From: Mycolicibacterium pulveris
Lineage (GTDB): Bacteria > Actinomycetota > Actinomycetes > Mycobacteriales > Mycobacteriaceae
Reading direction: 5' to 3'
Assembly: GCF_010725725.1 (NCBI RefSeq)
Contig: NZ_AP022599.1
Location: 372,001 to 436,000, forward strand
Length of the DNA stretch: 64,000 nucleotides
The first letter of the stretch is position 1, and each line of letters starts with the position of its first letter. The translations under genes were made by a program, and so were the position numbers. The notes under the pieces were generated by a model that was not told the origin of the DNA, did no database searches, and worked only from the letters and a program-made list of their open reading frames with translations. Shown here one piece after another: positions 52,081 through 60,774 of this stretch.

Positions 52081-52382
52081 GCCTCGTGCGTGGCGAATTG
52101 GCGTCGCATGTCACGGATGTAGCCGTCGTATGCGCAGGCGACGTCGTCTAGGTCCAGCTGCCCGGGCAACTCGTCGAAGCGTTGGCGTTTGCCCAGATAG
52201 TCCAGGGTGGCGGCGACGACGCTCAGCTCGTCGGCCTGCTCTCCGGCGATGTCCAGCACGATTTCCGGGGCGGCGTGCACCCGGATCGTCACCACCTCGT
52301 CGTCGAGGGTCGCCCGAACCAGATAGTCGTGGTCGTCCAGCGGGTCTATGCCCTGCAGATCATCGGTCATCGTTGTCTTCAT
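52077..52382 (-). CDS. Hypothetical acidic protein, third gene of the ferredoxin operon
   Basis: A 101-residue acidic protein without recognisable domains. It reads MKTTMTDDLQGIDPLDDHDY at the start, then YLVRATLDDEVVTIRVHAAPE and LDDVACAYDGYIRDMRRQF. It overlaps the regulator gene upstream by 4 nt and, at its 3' end, the convergent lpqA stop by 4 nt. Tight coupling suggests it works with the ferredoxin and the regulator. An internal ATG at 52370 is a second possible start. Confidence 0.65.
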   Translation of the reverse strand: MKTTMTDDLQGIDPLDDHDYLVRATLDDEVVTIRVHAAPEIVLDIAGEQADELSVVAATLDYLGKRQRFDELPGQLDLDDVACAYDGYIRDMRRQFATHEA

Positions 52383-53032
52383 TTCTCGTCGCCTTGCGCG
52401 GTCGACCTGAGGTGTGCGACACAGAGATCCGGCTCGACGAAGGGGTCCAGGCGCTCGACGGCCAGCGGGGCCTGCATCGCCGTCAGCGCGCCCTGCATCA
52501 GCCCGAGGTGCAGGGCGCAGACCACGGACTGGTGCCGGTCCACGACCTCGATGAAAGGACAGTGCCGCAGCCGGATGTCGTGCACGGGGCGGGTCGTCGG
52601 TGGCTCCGGGCCGAAACCCACCTCGGCGAGCACATCGACGAACTCGTCGACAGCCTGGCTCCTGGACGGCGCTGGGCCGCTATTGCCCTTCGTCAGGGTG
52701 GGGCCCCACGAGCGCCCCAGCTCGGTGCTGGCACGCACGGGATCGCGCGCGTGTGCCGCAAAGTAATCCGTCATGACGGCTGCCAGCAGGGAGTAGTTCG
52801 TGGGCCCGGCGGGATCCATTCTGCGGGTGGCCCGGTACCGGGTCGGCGGACGCCCCCGCGTCGTGACCCGATCGGTCACCTCCTCGACGAGCTCTGCCTT
52901 CACCAAGGCATCGAGATGGAAGCGAACAGTGTTGGGGTGCACGCCGATTTCGCCGGCCAGGCTGGAGATGCTGCGCGACTCGGTGGAGTTGCGCAGTGCG
53001 TCCAGAATCCGATCGCGCCGTCCCCGGCGCAT
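52379..53032 (-). CDS. Helix-turn-helix regulator with C-terminal three-Cys motif (paralogue 1)
   Basis: A 217-residue regulator. The N-terminal winged helix is ISSLAGEIGVHPNTVRFHLDALVKAELVEEV with a basic wing TTRGRPPTRYRA. The C-terminal domain has Cys residues spaced C-x13-C-x31-C in LRHCPFIEV, VVCALHLG and EPDLCVAHL, reminiscent of SufR-type iron-sulfur sensors. It is coupled to fdxA (shared base TGATG) and to the acidic protein downstream. A second regulator with the same pattern lies at 55671. Iron-sulfur binding is inference. Confidence 0.82.
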   Translation of the reverse strand: MRRGRRDRILDALRNSTESRSISSLAGEIGVHPNTVRFHLDALVKAELVEEVTDRVTTRGRPPTRYRATRRMDPAGPTNYSLLAAVMTDYFAAHARDPVRASTELGRSWGPTLTKGNSGPAPSRSQAVDEFVDVLAEVGFGPEPPTTRPVHDIRLRHCPFIEVVDRHQSVVCALHLGLMQGALTAMQAPLAVERLDPFVEPDLCVAHLRSTAQGDEK

Positions 53033-53376
53033 CACTCCCCCTGCGGCGGAAGGGCAGCCACCATTTCTGTGTCGGCGTCGATGGGTCCGAGCTTCGCAGC
53101 CCCGCCCGGTGACCCCAGCGGCTCATCCCGCCCGGGCAGCGTGTCGGTGAAGAACTTCGCGTTCTCCGCGATGTAGGGCTGCAGCTCGTCTGGCAGGTCG
53201 TCTTCGTAGTAGATCGCCTCCACCGGGCACACCGGCTCACAGGCACCGCAGTCGACACATTCATCGGGGTGGATGTAGAGCATCCGGGCACCCTCGTAGA
53301 TGCAGTCGACGGGGCACTCCTCTACGCAGGCACGGTCTTTGACGTCCACACAGGGCTGACCGATCACGTACGTCAT
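53032..53376 (-). CDS. fdxA: Seven-iron ferredoxin, FdxA type
   Basis: A 114-residue ferredoxin, equal in length to M. tuberculosis FdxA and alike from MTYVIG onward. Cluster ligands appear as PCVDVKDRACVEECPVDC (3Fe-4S side) and CVDCGACEPVCP (4Fe-4S). The C-terminal extension has PLGSPGGAAKLGPID, also found in FdxA. In M. tuberculosis fdxA is in the DosR hypoxia regulon, and a DosR-like box lies 65-90 nt upstream here. A TAATGT hexamer ends 7 nt before the ATG, so the message may be leaderless. Confidence 0.95.
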   Translation of the reverse strand: MTYVIGQPCVDVKDRACVEECPVDCIYEGARMLYIHPDECVDCGACEPVCPVEAIYYEDDLPDELQPYIAENAKFFTDTLPGRDEPLGSPGGAAKLGPIDADTEMVAALPPQGE

Positions 53377-53440
53377 GCCCCGTACATTACTACAACTTTG
53401 ACTTGTAAAAAAGCCCCCCGGACCCTGGTGCTCGCGCGAG

Positions 53441-53466
53441 ATTTAGAGGACTATAGTCATCTAAAT
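53441..53466. promoter_or_regulatory. 26-bp palindrome with DosR-box core between fdxA and ctaD
   Basis: Twelve of 13 base pairs are symmetric; the centre is the perfect palindrome GACTATAGTC (53449-53458) and the ends are ATTTAGA and TCTAAAT. Against the published DosR consensus TTSGGGACTWWAGTCCCSAA, positions 53444-53463 agree at 15 of 20. It lies between divergent fdxA and ctaD, so it could serve either or both. Confidence 0.7.
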
Positions 53467-53490
53467 AAAACCCTGGGTGAAGGGACGGTA

Positions 53491-53541
53491 ATGGACCACG
53501 TGTTCGGGAAATCTTGTGCCGCAAGGGGCAATGACTCATGA
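53491..53541 (+). CDS. Possible 16-aa upstream ORF coupled to ctaD
   Basis: ATG at 53491 opens [16 protein letters not shown], whose TGA overlaps the ctaD ATG (ATGA). AAGGGA lies 5 nt upstream. The arrangement suggests translational coupling; the one Cys could be incidental. Too short for coding statistics. Confidence 0.3.
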   Translation: MDHVFGKSCAARGNDS

Positions 53542-55217
53542 GCATCATCGCCGAGAGGACAGCCACCAGACCGTCCCCGCCACGACAGGGTCCGAAGGGT
53601 TCGCTCGTCTACAAACTGATCACGACCACCGACCCCAAGCTTCTCGGGATCATGTACATCGCGACGTCGTTCGCCTTCTTCCTGGTCGGCGGGTTGATGG
53701 CGCTGCTGATGCGTACCGAGCTGGCGGGGCCCGGGCTGCAGTTCCTGTCCAACGAGCAGTTCAACCAGCTGTTCACCATGCACGGCACGATCATGCTGCT
53801 GCTGTATGCCACACCGATCGTGTTCGGCTTCGCCAACTGCATTCTCCCGCTGCAGATCGGCGCCCCCGACGTGGCCTTTCCGCGGCTCAACGCGTTGAGC
53901 TACTGGCTTTATCTGTTCGGCGGCCTGGTCACGGTGTCGGGGTTCATCACCCCCGGCGGCGCAGCCGATTTCGGCTGGACCGGCTACACGCCCCTGAGCA
54001 ATGTGCTGCACTCGCCGGGCGCGGGCGGTGACCTGTGGATCTTCGGTCTCGGTGTGGCCGGTCTCGGCACCATCCTGGGCGCGGTCAACATGATCACCAC
54101 GGTGGTGTGCATGCGCGCCCCGGGCATGACGATGTTCCGGATGCCGATCTTCACCTGGAACATCCTGGTGACGTCGATCATCGTGCTGATGGTGTTCCCG
54201 CTGCTGACCGCGGCGCTGTTCGCGCTGGCCTACGACCGCCACTTCGGCGCGCACATCTATGACCCCGCCAACGGCGGCGTGATCCTCTGGCAGCACCTGT
54301 TCTGGTTCTTCGGCCACCCCGAGGTCTACGTCGTGGCCATTCCGTTCTTCGGCATCGTCACCGAGATCTTCCCGGTGTTCAGCCGCAAGCCGATCTTCGG
54401 CTACACCACGCTGGTCTACGCCACCATCGGCATCGCCGCGCTGTCGGTCGCGGTGTGGGCGCACCACATGTTCGCCACCGGAGCCATCCTGCTGCCGTGG
54501 TTCTCGTTCATGTCCTACATGATCGCGGTGCCGACCGGTTTGAAGTTCTTCAACTGGATCGGCACGATGTGGAAGGGGCAGTTGACATTTGAGACGCCGA
54601 TGCTGTTCTCCATCGGCTTTCTGCTGACGTTCCTGCTCGGCGGCCTGTCGGGCGTGATGCTGGCCAGTCCGCCGCTGGACTTCCACGTCACCGACACCTA
54701 CTTCCTGGTGGCGCACTTCCACTACGTGCTGTTCGGCACCATCGTGTTCGCCACCTACGCCGGGATCTACTTCTGGTTCCCCAAGATGACCGGGCGTCTG
54801 CTCGACGAGCGGTTGGGCAAGCTGCACTTCTGGCTGACGTTCATCGGCTTTCACACCACGTTCCTGGTGCAGCACTGGTTGGGTAACGAGGGCATGCCGC
54901 GGCGCTACGCCGACTACCTGCCCACCGACGGGTTCACCACGCTCAACGTCGTTTCCACCATCGGGGCGTTCACCCTCGGCGTCTCGATGCTGCCGTTCCT
55001 CTGGAACGTGTTCAAGAGCTGGCGTTACGGCGAACCGGTGACCGTGGACGATCCGTGGGGCTACGGCAACTCGCTGGAGTGGGCCACCTCCTGCCCGCCG
55101 CCACGGCACAACTTCACCGAGCTGCCCCGGATCCGTTCGGAACGCCCAGCCTTCGAACTGCACTACCCCCACATGGTCGAACGGATCCGCGCGGAGTCAC
55201 ACATCGGCCGCCACTGA
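53538..55217 (+). CDS. ctaD: Cytochrome c oxidase (aa3-type) subunit I
   Basis: A 559-residue, 12-helix haem-copper oxidase subunit that reduces oxygen to water and pumps protons. All metal ligands are present: His82 (MHGTIML) and His394 for haem a, His260 with crosslinked Tyr264 (GHPEVYVV) and His308-His309 (WAHHMF) for CuB, and His392 (AHFHYVL) for haem a3. K335 in TGLKFFNW marks the K channel. No other aa3 subunit gene lies nearby, so this is an isolated copy, possibly one of two or more in the genome. Its divergence from fdxA across a DosR-like box suggests oxygen-dependent control. Confidence 0.96.
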   Translation: MSIIAERTATRPSPPRQGPKGSLVYKLITTTDPKLLGIMYIATSFAFFLVGGLMALLMRTELAGPGLQFLSNEQFNQLFTMHGTIMLLLYATPIVFGFANCILPLQIGAPDVAFPRLNALSYWLYLFGGLVTVSGFITPGGAADFGWTGYTPLSNVLHSPGAGGDLWIFGLGVAGLGTILGAVNMITTVVCMRAPGMTMFRMPIFTWNILVTSIIVLMVFPLLTAALFALAYDRHFGAHIYDPANGGVILWQHLFWFFGHPEVYVVAIPFFGIVTEIFPVFSRKPIFGYTTLVYATIGIAALSVAVWAHHMFATGAILLPWFSFMSYMIAVPTGLKFFNWIGTMWKGQLTFETPMLFSIGFLLTFLLGGLSGVMLASPPLDFHVTDTYFLVAHFHYVLFGTIVFATYAGIYFWFPKMTGRLLDERLGKLHFWLTFIGFHTTFLVQHWLGNEGMPRRYADYLPTDGFTTLNVVSTIGAFTLGVSMLPFLWNVFKSWRYGEPVTVDDPWGYGNSLEWATSCPPPRHNFTELPRIRSERPAFELHYPHMVERIRAESHIGRH

Positions 55218-55231
55218 GTGCGGGGCGACGT

Positions 55232-55678
55232 TCAGACCAGGTGACCGACGACCCTGGAGGTCAACACCAGCGCCAGCGCGAGAAGCGTGCCCACCTTGAC
55301 GACCTCCAGGGCGACATAGAGGTAGTGCATCTGCGAGCGCGGCAGGGTCTCACCGGCGAGGATTCGGTTCGAGCGCTTGGTCAGCGGTGGCCGCACAGCG
55401 ACGACCTGAACGGCGAGCACCGCCGCTGCCACCACGACCAGGATCAACGCGACCGTAGCGGGCCTGGCGACCAGGGTTGCCAGCAGAAGCACCGCGGCGA
55501 GCACGACTTCGACACCGTTGAGGGCCTTGAAGACGCGCCGGCCGATGCCCAGCCCGATCGGAAGGGTCACACCGGGCGCGCCGAACTTGAGCGGTGCCTC
55601 GAGAAACGAGATGGCCAGCACCATGCCGAGCCACAGCATCGGCACGAGCAATTGCACGTATCTAGCGACTTCATTCAT
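55232..55678 (-). CDS. Four-helix integral membrane protein
   Basis: A 148-residue protein with about four membrane segments: YVQLLVPMLWLGMVLAISFL, VEVVLAAVLLLATLVA, VALILVVVAAAVLAVQVVAV and VGTLLALALVLTSRVVG. The conserved loop EAPLKFGAPGVTLPIGLGIGRRVF is typical of a small uncharacterised actinobacterial family, with a faint likeness to DUF4149. Its ATG lies 8 nt inside the end of the regulator gene, so it is translated with that regulator. It converges on ctaD, 14 nt apart. Role unknown. Confidence 0.78.
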   Translation of the reverse strand: MNEVARYVQLLVPMLWLGMVLAISFLEAPLKFGAPGVTLPIGLGIGRRVFKALNGVEVVLAAVLLLATLVARPATVALILVVVAAAVLAVQVVAVRPPLTKRSNRILAGETLPRSQMHYLYVALEVVKVGTLLALALVLTSRVVGHLV

Positions 55679-56378
55679 GTGACACCACCCTTGCCAGGCA
55701 GAGCTCGGGCTCGACGAACGGCTCCAGCTCCGCGGATATCGTCGTATCGCGGGCCAGCTCGGCCAGCACCCCGCGGTGCAGGCCGCAGCCCACCTCGGGG
55801 TGCGCGCGCGCCAGTTCACGGATCGGACACGCGTGCAGCCTGATTTCGCGCTCACGCTTCGTACGCGACCGCTTCGCCGCAAGCAGTTCCGGGGCGAAAC
55901 CCATGCGGGCGAAGACCTGGGTGGCCACCACCGCGAGACGATCGAGGGCGTCGTCGTCGCTCAGGTTTTCGCCCGGCCCGGCATCGGCCTTGAACGCGGC
56001 GATCATCTGATCCGCCCAACGCCGTCCCGCACGCTCAGCGCGGTCGCGGCGGGTCTGTGCGGTCCTCCCGAGTTCCATCGCCAGCACCTCGGCCAGCACC
56101 CGGTAGTCGAGGCGATCTTCCACCGCCACGTAGCCGGTTCGCGGCCGCCCCGCCCCGGCGCGGTGCAGCCGGGTGCGCGCGATCGCCCCCTCGTCACACA
56201 ACGCGTCCAGGTGGAAGCGCACCGTGGTCACATGCAGACCGATCTGTCCGGCGATTTGGGCGGCGTCGACGGGGCCCTCGTGCTGGCGTACCAGGTGGAG
56301 CACGCGTTCGCGTTGACGGTTGCGCGGCAACCGATTTCGTCGCGGTCGCGCCGCCGCAGCAGGAACTTCGTCGTCCAC
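55671..56378 (-). CDS. Helix-turn-helix regulator with C-terminal three-Cys motif (paralogue 2)
   Basis: A 235-residue regulator. HTH segment VDAAQIAGQIGLHVTTVRFHLDALCDEGAIARTRLHRAGAGRPRTGY; C-terminal Cys residues spaced C-x13-C-x28-C in LHACPIREL, VGCGLHRG and EPELCLARV. The FVEPxLC ending and the L-H-x-G after the second Cys are shared with the regulator at 52379, so both probably bind the same kind of cofactor. The start is GTG at 56378. It is in one unit with the four-helix protein. The 85-nt upstream gap is AT-rich and likely holds its promoter. Confidence 0.84.
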   Translation of the reverse strand: MDDEVPAAAARPRRNRLPRNRQRERVLHLVRQHEGPVDAAQIAGQIGLHVTTVRFHLDALCDEGAIARTRLHRAGAGRPRTGYVAVEDRLDYRVLAEVLAMELGRTAQTRRDRAERAGRRWADQMIAAFKADAGPGENLSDDDALDRLAVVATQVFARMGFAPELLAAKRSRTKREREIRLHACPIRELARAHPEVGCGLHRGVLAELARDTTISAELEPFVEPELCLARVVSHE

Positions 56379-56463
56379 GGGGTCTTCGCTCCGATATTTA
56401 ACGGATGGAACTCATTTTTATAGTAGCCGCGATCCGGCCGCGGAACCACCGCCGCCGCAGATG

Positions 56464-57531
56464 TCAACGGCAGATCGTGGCGCTTCCGATGACCTCGTCT
56501 CCCTGCGGGTCCGGACGATAGAGCACCATGGTCTGTCCCGGCGCGACCCCGCGCAGCGGGGCCCGTAGCTCGACCGCCAGCTGCCCGTCGCGCAGCTCCG
56601 CCACGCCGTCAGCGACCCCGCCGTGCGCGCGCACCTGCACCGCGCACTCCACCGGCCCGGTCGGCGCGACGCCGCAGGTGAACACGGGCCATTCGCCGGT
56701 CAGCGTCCAGATGTCCAGATCGGCGGCGTCACCGACGTAGACGGTGCCGGTTTCGGCATCGATGTCGGTCACATAGCGTGGCCGGCCGTCGGGACCCGGC
56801 CCGGCGACGCCCAGACCCTTGCGCTGTCCGATCGTGAAGCCGTGCACCCCGTCGTGCTCGGCCAGCACGGTGCCGCCACGGTCGACCACGTTTCCCCTGC
56901 GCACACCGATACGGGCACCGAGAAACGCGCGGGTGTCCCCGGACGGAATGAAACAGATGTCGTGGCTGTCGGGTTTGTCGGCCACCGCGAGCCCGCGGCG
57001 CGCAGCCTCCTCGCGGATCTGGGCTTTGGGCGTGTCACCGATCGGGAACAGCGCGTGCCGAAGCTGTTCGGCGGTCAGCACGCCGAGCACGTAGGACTGG
57101 TCCTTGTCACGGTCCACCGCGCGGCGCAGCCTGCCCTCGGCCAGGCGCGCGTAGTGGCCGGTGGCCACCGCGTCGAAGCCCAGCGCCAGCGCACGAGCAG
57201 CCAACGCGGAGAACTTGATTCGCTCGTTGCACCGCACACACGGGTTAGGTGTTTCGCCGCGCGCATACGACGACACGAAGTCGTCGATCACATCGTCAGC
57301 GAAGCGGTCGGCGAAATCCCATACGTAGAACGGGATATCGAGCACATCGGCGACGCGGCGGGCGTCCCCGGCGTCCTCCTTCGAGCAGCACCCGCGTGAC
57401 CCGGTGCGGAGCGTGCCGGGGGCCGACGACAACGCCAGGTGCACGCCGACGACGTCGTGGCCGGCGTCGACCATCCGGGCCGCAGCGACCGAGGAATCGA
57501 CGCCACCGCTCATCGCGACGAGAACCCGCAT
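56464..57531 (-). CDS. mnmA: tRNA-specific 2-thiouridylase MnmA
   Basis: A 355-residue enzyme that thiolates U34 of Lys, Glu and Gln tRNAs. The PP-loop is [12 protein letters not shown] (residues 6-17). The catalytic Cys pair is Cys101 ([13 protein letters not shown]) and Cys193 (HDICFIPSG). YARLAEGRL and the C-terminal [10 protein letters not shown] are also standard. It overlaps iscS by one base, and IscS supplies the sulfur in known systems, so the pairing is functional. Equivalent to Rv3024c. Confidence 0.97.
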   Translation of the reverse strand: MRVLVAMSGGVDSSVAAARMVDAGHDVVGVHLALSSAPGTLRTGSRGCCSKEDAGDARRVADVLDIPFYVWDFADRFADDVIDDFVSSYARGETPNPCVRCNERIKFSALAARALALGFDAVATGHYARLAEGRLRRAVDRDKDQSYVLGVLTAEQLRHALFPIGDTPKAQIREEAARRGLAVADKPDSHDICFIPSGDTRAFLGARIGVRRGNVVDRGGTVLAEHDGVHGFTIGQRKGLGVAGPGPDGRPRYVTDIDAETGTVYVGDAADLDIWTLTGEWPVFTCGVAPTGPVECAVQVRAHGGVADGVAELRDGQLAVELRAPLRGVAPGQTMVLYRPDPQGDEVIGSATICR

Positions 57532-58760
57532 CAGTCCACCGCTCCCGAACTCGCGAGCACCGCCTGCCGGGCGCGCTTCACCGCGGCGGGAAGGACGGCG
57601 AGCGCGGCGTCGACGTCCGCCTCGGTGCTGGTGTGCCCCAGCGACAGCCGAAGGGATCCCCTGGCGGCCGCGGGATCACTGCCCATCGCGATCAGCACAT
57701 GCGACGGCCGCGCCACCCCGGCGGTGCACGCCGATCCCGTCGAGCACTCGATTCCCTTGGCGTCCAACAGCATCAACAGCGAGTCGCCCTCGCAACCGCG
57801 GAACGTGAAGTGGGTGTTGCCCGGTAGCCGCCCCGCTCCCGCGGCACCGTTGAGGTGCACGTCGTCGATGCTGGACAGCACGCCGTCGATCAACCGGTCG
57901 CGCAGTCGGGTGACCCGCGCGCTGTGCGCCTCCAGGCCCTCCACCGCGACCTTGGCGGCAGCGGCCATCGCCACTGCACCGGCCACGTGCGGTGTGCCCG
58001 AACGGACATCGCGCTCCTGACCGCCGCCGTGCAGCAGCGGCACACATGTGGTTTCCCGGCGCAGCAGCAGCGCGCCGACGCCGGTGGGTCCGCCGAACTT
58101 GTGTGCGGTGACGCTCATCGCCGACAGCCCGCTCGATGCGAACTCGACGGGTACCTGGCCGACGGCCTGCACGGCGTCGCTGTGCATCGGAACCTCGAAC
58201 TCGGCTGCGACGGCGGCGAGTTCGGCGATCGGCATGATCGTGCCGACCTCGTTGTTGGCCCACATGACAGACACCAGCGCGACATCGTCGTGGCGCTGCA
58301 ACACATCCCGCAACGCTGCCGCTGTCACCGAACCGTCCGGTTGCACCGGCAGCCAGGTCACCTCGGCGCCTTCGTGCTCGACGAGCCATTCCACCGCGTC
58401 CAGCACCGCGTGATGCTCGACGGGCGTGGTGACGATGCGGCGCCGACGCGGTCCGGCGTCACGGCGAGCCCAGTAGATGCCCTTGATCGCCAGGTTGTCG
58501 CTCTCGGTGCCGCCCGCGGTGAAGATGACCTCCGACGGCCGCGCGCCCAGCAGGTTGGCCAGTGCTTCGCGGGCCTCTTCCATCTGGCGGCGCGCCACCC
58601 GGCCGGTGCCGTGCAGCGACGACGCGTTGCCGACGGTCGCCAGCACAGCCGTCATCGCCTCGATGGCAGCGGGGTGCATCGGGGTGGTGGCGGCGTGATC
58701 GAGGTAGACCGGCCCTGATGAGCCCCTCGGGCGAGCATCCGGCGTAGTCGGCGAGGTCAT
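57531..58760 (-). CDS. iscS: Cysteine desulfurase
   Basis: A 409-residue PLP enzyme releasing sulfur from cysteine. The N-terminal [18 protein letters not shown], the PLP lysine Lys221 in [14 protein letters not shown] and the persulfide-forming Cys345 in [17 protein letters not shown] are present. The short active-site loop is the IscS (group I) type. It is the counterpart of Rv3025c, which serves iron-sulfur assembly and tRNA thiolation. Confidence 0.97.
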   Translation of the reverse strand: MTSPTTPDARPRGSSGPVYLDHAATTPMHPAAIEAMTAVLATVGNASSLHGTGRVARRQMEEAREALANLLGARPSEVIFTAGGTESDNLAIKGIYWARRDAGPRRRRIVTTPVEHHAVLDAVEWLVEHEGAEVTWLPVQPDGSVTAAALRDVLQRHDDVALVSVMWANNEVGTIMPIAELAAVAAEFEVPMHSDAVQAVGQVPVEFASSGLSAMSVTAHKFGGPTGVGALLLRRETTCVPLLHGGGQERDVRSGTPHVAGAVAMAAAAKVAVEGLEAHSARVTRLRDRLIDGVLSSIDDVHLNGAAGAGRLPGNTHFTFRGCEGDSLLMLLDAKGIECSTGSACTAGVARPSHVLIAMGSDPAAARGSLRLSLGHTSTEADVDAALAVLPAAVKRARQAVLASSGAVD

Positions 58761-58807
58761 AACCGTTCAAGTCTAGCGGCCGGCCCGGCATGCTCTGGCT
58801 CCCGCGG

Positions 58808-59632
58808 TCAGGCCACCAGTGCGTGGACGTGCCCGCGGCGGGACCGGTTGCCCCGCACCGCGCACTCGCAGCGGCCTGCCAGGTCACGGCGGTCGGTCCC
58901 CGGCAACTGCAGCGACGCGACGTGCACCCGCACCATCGTGCGCTGCGCGGTCATCAACCGCCGGACGGAGGCCAGCAGCGTGTCGTCGCCGACGTAGGCC
59001 GCGGCGGTCGACCGGCGGCCGTCACGGTGGTGGTAGCTCAACCGCAGCGGCTGAACCGGCCTGCCGGCGTCGATGGCGGCCTGAAACATCGCGGGCCGGA
59101 ACGGGCCGTGCGCCAGCCCGCACCAGGTGGTGCCCTCGGGAAACGCGACGACGGTGTGCCCGGCACGCAACCGGGCGGCGACCGCGTCGACGACGTCGGG
59201 TAGCCCACGCAGGTTGGCCCGCTCGATCGGGATGACCTTCATCAGCCGGGCCAGCAATCCCAGGCCGGGCCAGTTGATCAGCTCCGATTTGGCGACGAAC
59301 CGTCCGGGCACCACCGCGCCGATCGCGAAGACGTCGACCCACGATACGTGCCCGCTGACCACCAGCACGCCGGACAGATTACGAATCGGGCCACCCGAGA
59401 CGGTGATTCGCACGCCAAGGCAGCGCAGCATCAGCCGGCAGTACCCGCGCTGGACGCGGGAACGTGCTGGCAGCGGCGTGAGGATCAGCGGGATCGCCGC
59501 CAACAACGTCAGGGCCGAACAGGCGCGAATGGCGATGCGGCAAGCCGTTACCAGGCGGTGACCAGCCGCCGTCGCACCGGCCCCGAGGCAGTCGGCGTCG
59601 CACGGCGCCAGGGGCACCCATGGACTGGTCAC
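58808..59632 (-). CDS. PlsC-type lysophospholipid acyltransferase
   Basis: A 274-residue membrane-associated acyltransferase. The HX4D motif is in SGHVSWVDVF, and the substrate motif is VAFPEGTTW; an N-terminal hydrophobic helix (ACSALTLLAAIPLILTPLPA) anchors it. Family members acylate lysophosphatidic acid or lyso-ornithine lipids. It overlaps the upstream GNAT acyltransferase gene by 4 nt, the arrangement seen in olsB-olsA pairs. Equivalent to Rv3026c. Start GTG at 59632. Confidence 0.9.
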   Translation of the reverse strand: MTSPWVPLAPCDADCLGAGATAAGHRLVTACRIAIRACSALTLLAAIPLILTPLPARSRVQRGYCRLMLRCLGVRITVSGGPIRNLSGVLVVSGHVSWVDVFAIGAVVPGRFVAKSELINWPGLGLLARLMKVIPIERANLRGLPDVVDAVAARLRAGHTVVAFPEGTTWCGLAHGPFRPAMFQAAIDAGRPVQPLRLSYHHRDGRRSTAAAYVGDDTLLASVRRLMTAQRTMVRVHVASLQLPGTDRRDLAGRCECAVRGNRSRRGHVHALVA

Positions 59633-60453
59633 GACGTCATCCCGTCGGCCATCACCGCTGCCGCTTGCACCGATCGGAGCCTGCGCAGGTAATGGGTGTC
59701 GGCGCGGCGTTTGTCGAGCAGCGCCGGAAAGTCGGCCACCCCGAAGTCCGGGTCGTGGGCGGGGTCGCCGCAGACCTGGGCGCCGAGGCGCAGGTAGCCG
59801 CGCATCAGCGCGGGCGCTTTCACGCGTTCGGGCGGGTCGATGTCGTCGAGGCGCCTACCGTCGACGATCACCGGGCGGTGGGGGTACACGGTGTACCGCG
59901 CCGGCGCGGCATGACGGCGCCGCACGAGATCACGCACGCCGCGGACCGAGCGCCCGGGTACGGGGTCGTCGGCGTCGTAGATCGGCACGGACACGCAACC
60001 GGTCACGTAGTCGTAACCGCAGCGGTCCAGATAGGCCAGGATGCCGGCCCACATCAACAGCACGACACCGCCGTTGCGGTGCTCCGCGCGCACCGCCGCA
60101 CGACCCATCTCCACCAGGTGAGGCCGCAGCGGATCGAGGGCGCGCACGTCGAATTCGGTTGCGGTGTATAGGCCTTTTGCAGCGATCGCCCCTGCGGGAG
60201 GCAACATCCGGTAGCAGCCCACCAGCTCTCCGGAGGCGTCGTCGCGCACCAGCAGGTGATCACAGAACTCGTCGAAGCGGTCGGCGTCGGTGGCGGTGGT
60301 GAGCGCGAAGCCCGGCTCGGTGCTGAACACGTCGTGCCGCAGGCGCTGCGCGGCCTCGATCAGCGCGTCGTCGGTGGACAGCAGCAGGGTGTAGCGGGGC
60401 ACGCTCGCGGTGCCCGGGTGGCCGGCGGGTATGAGGACAGAAGCGGTGCTCAT
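59629..60453 (-). CDS. GNAT-fold N-acyltransferase, OlsB-like
   Basis: A 274-residue acyltransferase of the hemolysin/OlsB class (Acetyltransf_5). Landmarks are AAQRLRHDVFSTEPGF, DEFCDHLLVRDDASGELVGCYRML, TEFDVRALDPLRPHLVEMGRAAVRAEHRNGGVVLLMWAGI and GCVSVPIYDADDP. OlsB links a 3-hydroxy fatty acid to ornithine. Equivalent to Rv3027c. ATG at 60453 (MSTASVLIP) is assumed; an in-frame ATG at 60477 is also possible, and neither has an ideal ribosome binding site. Confidence 0.86.
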   Translation of the reverse strand: MSTASVLIPAGHPGTASVPRYTLLLSTDDALIEAAQRLRHDVFSTEPGFALTTATDADRFDEFCDHLLVRDDASGELVGCYRMLPPAGAIAAKGLYTATEFDVRALDPLRPHLVEMGRAAVRAEHRNGGVVLLMWAGILAYLDRCGYDYVTGCVSVPIYDADDPVPGRSVRGVRDLVRRRHAAPARYTVYPHRPVIVDGRRLDDIDPPERVKAPALMRGYLRLGAQVCGDPAHDPDFGVADFPALLDKRRADTHYLRRLRSVQAAAVMADGMTS

Positions 60454-60549
60454 GGCTGCACGGTCGCGCCGCTGCATCTCCGGATGGCGTCGCGTGCGTG
60501 ACGTGTCCGTGAGCGCTAGATGACGACTTGTCGTCCCCTATGTCAAATG

Positions 60550-60774
60550 TCACTCCCGGAAGATCACGTTGTCTCCGACGGCGTTGCGCGGGGTGTCGAG
60601 GTGGTTGGCCGGGAAACCCGGATCGGGATAGCCGATGGCCAGCCCGCAGAGCACAGTGAGGTCGACGGGGATCTCCAGCTGTGCGTGCAGGGTGTCGGGA
60701 AAGTTGTCCGGGAGGAACATCCGCGTCGAGCGACGCTGGCTGATCGCCTCTTCGAGTCCGCTCACGGCGGTCAA
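60550..60774 (-). pseudogene. Nitroreductase remnant with internal in-frame deletion
   Basis: A 74-residue frame. Residues 1-25 (LEEAISQRRSTRMFLPD) match the extreme N-terminus of nitroreductase-family FMN proteins and residues 30-74 (DLTVLCGLAIGYPDPGFPAN and so on) match the extreme C-terminus. The roughly 140 residues between, which bind FMN and form the dimer, are missing. The frame is kept, so a short product could still be made, but it cannot be an enzyme. It starts with TTG overlapping the upstream gene stop. Confidence 0.78.

Noticed and set aside
53457..55172. A 571-codon frame antisense to ctaD
   Set aside because: Composition (His, Gln, Arg, Glu-rich) is that of an antisense shadow of a highly conserved membrane protein.
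56396..56421. A second copy of the fdxA-ctaD palindrome upstream of regulator 2
   Set aside because: Seventeen of 26 positions agree with the site at 53441, but the DosR core is lost and only about half of the pairs are symmetric. In AT-rich promoter DNA this can be chance.
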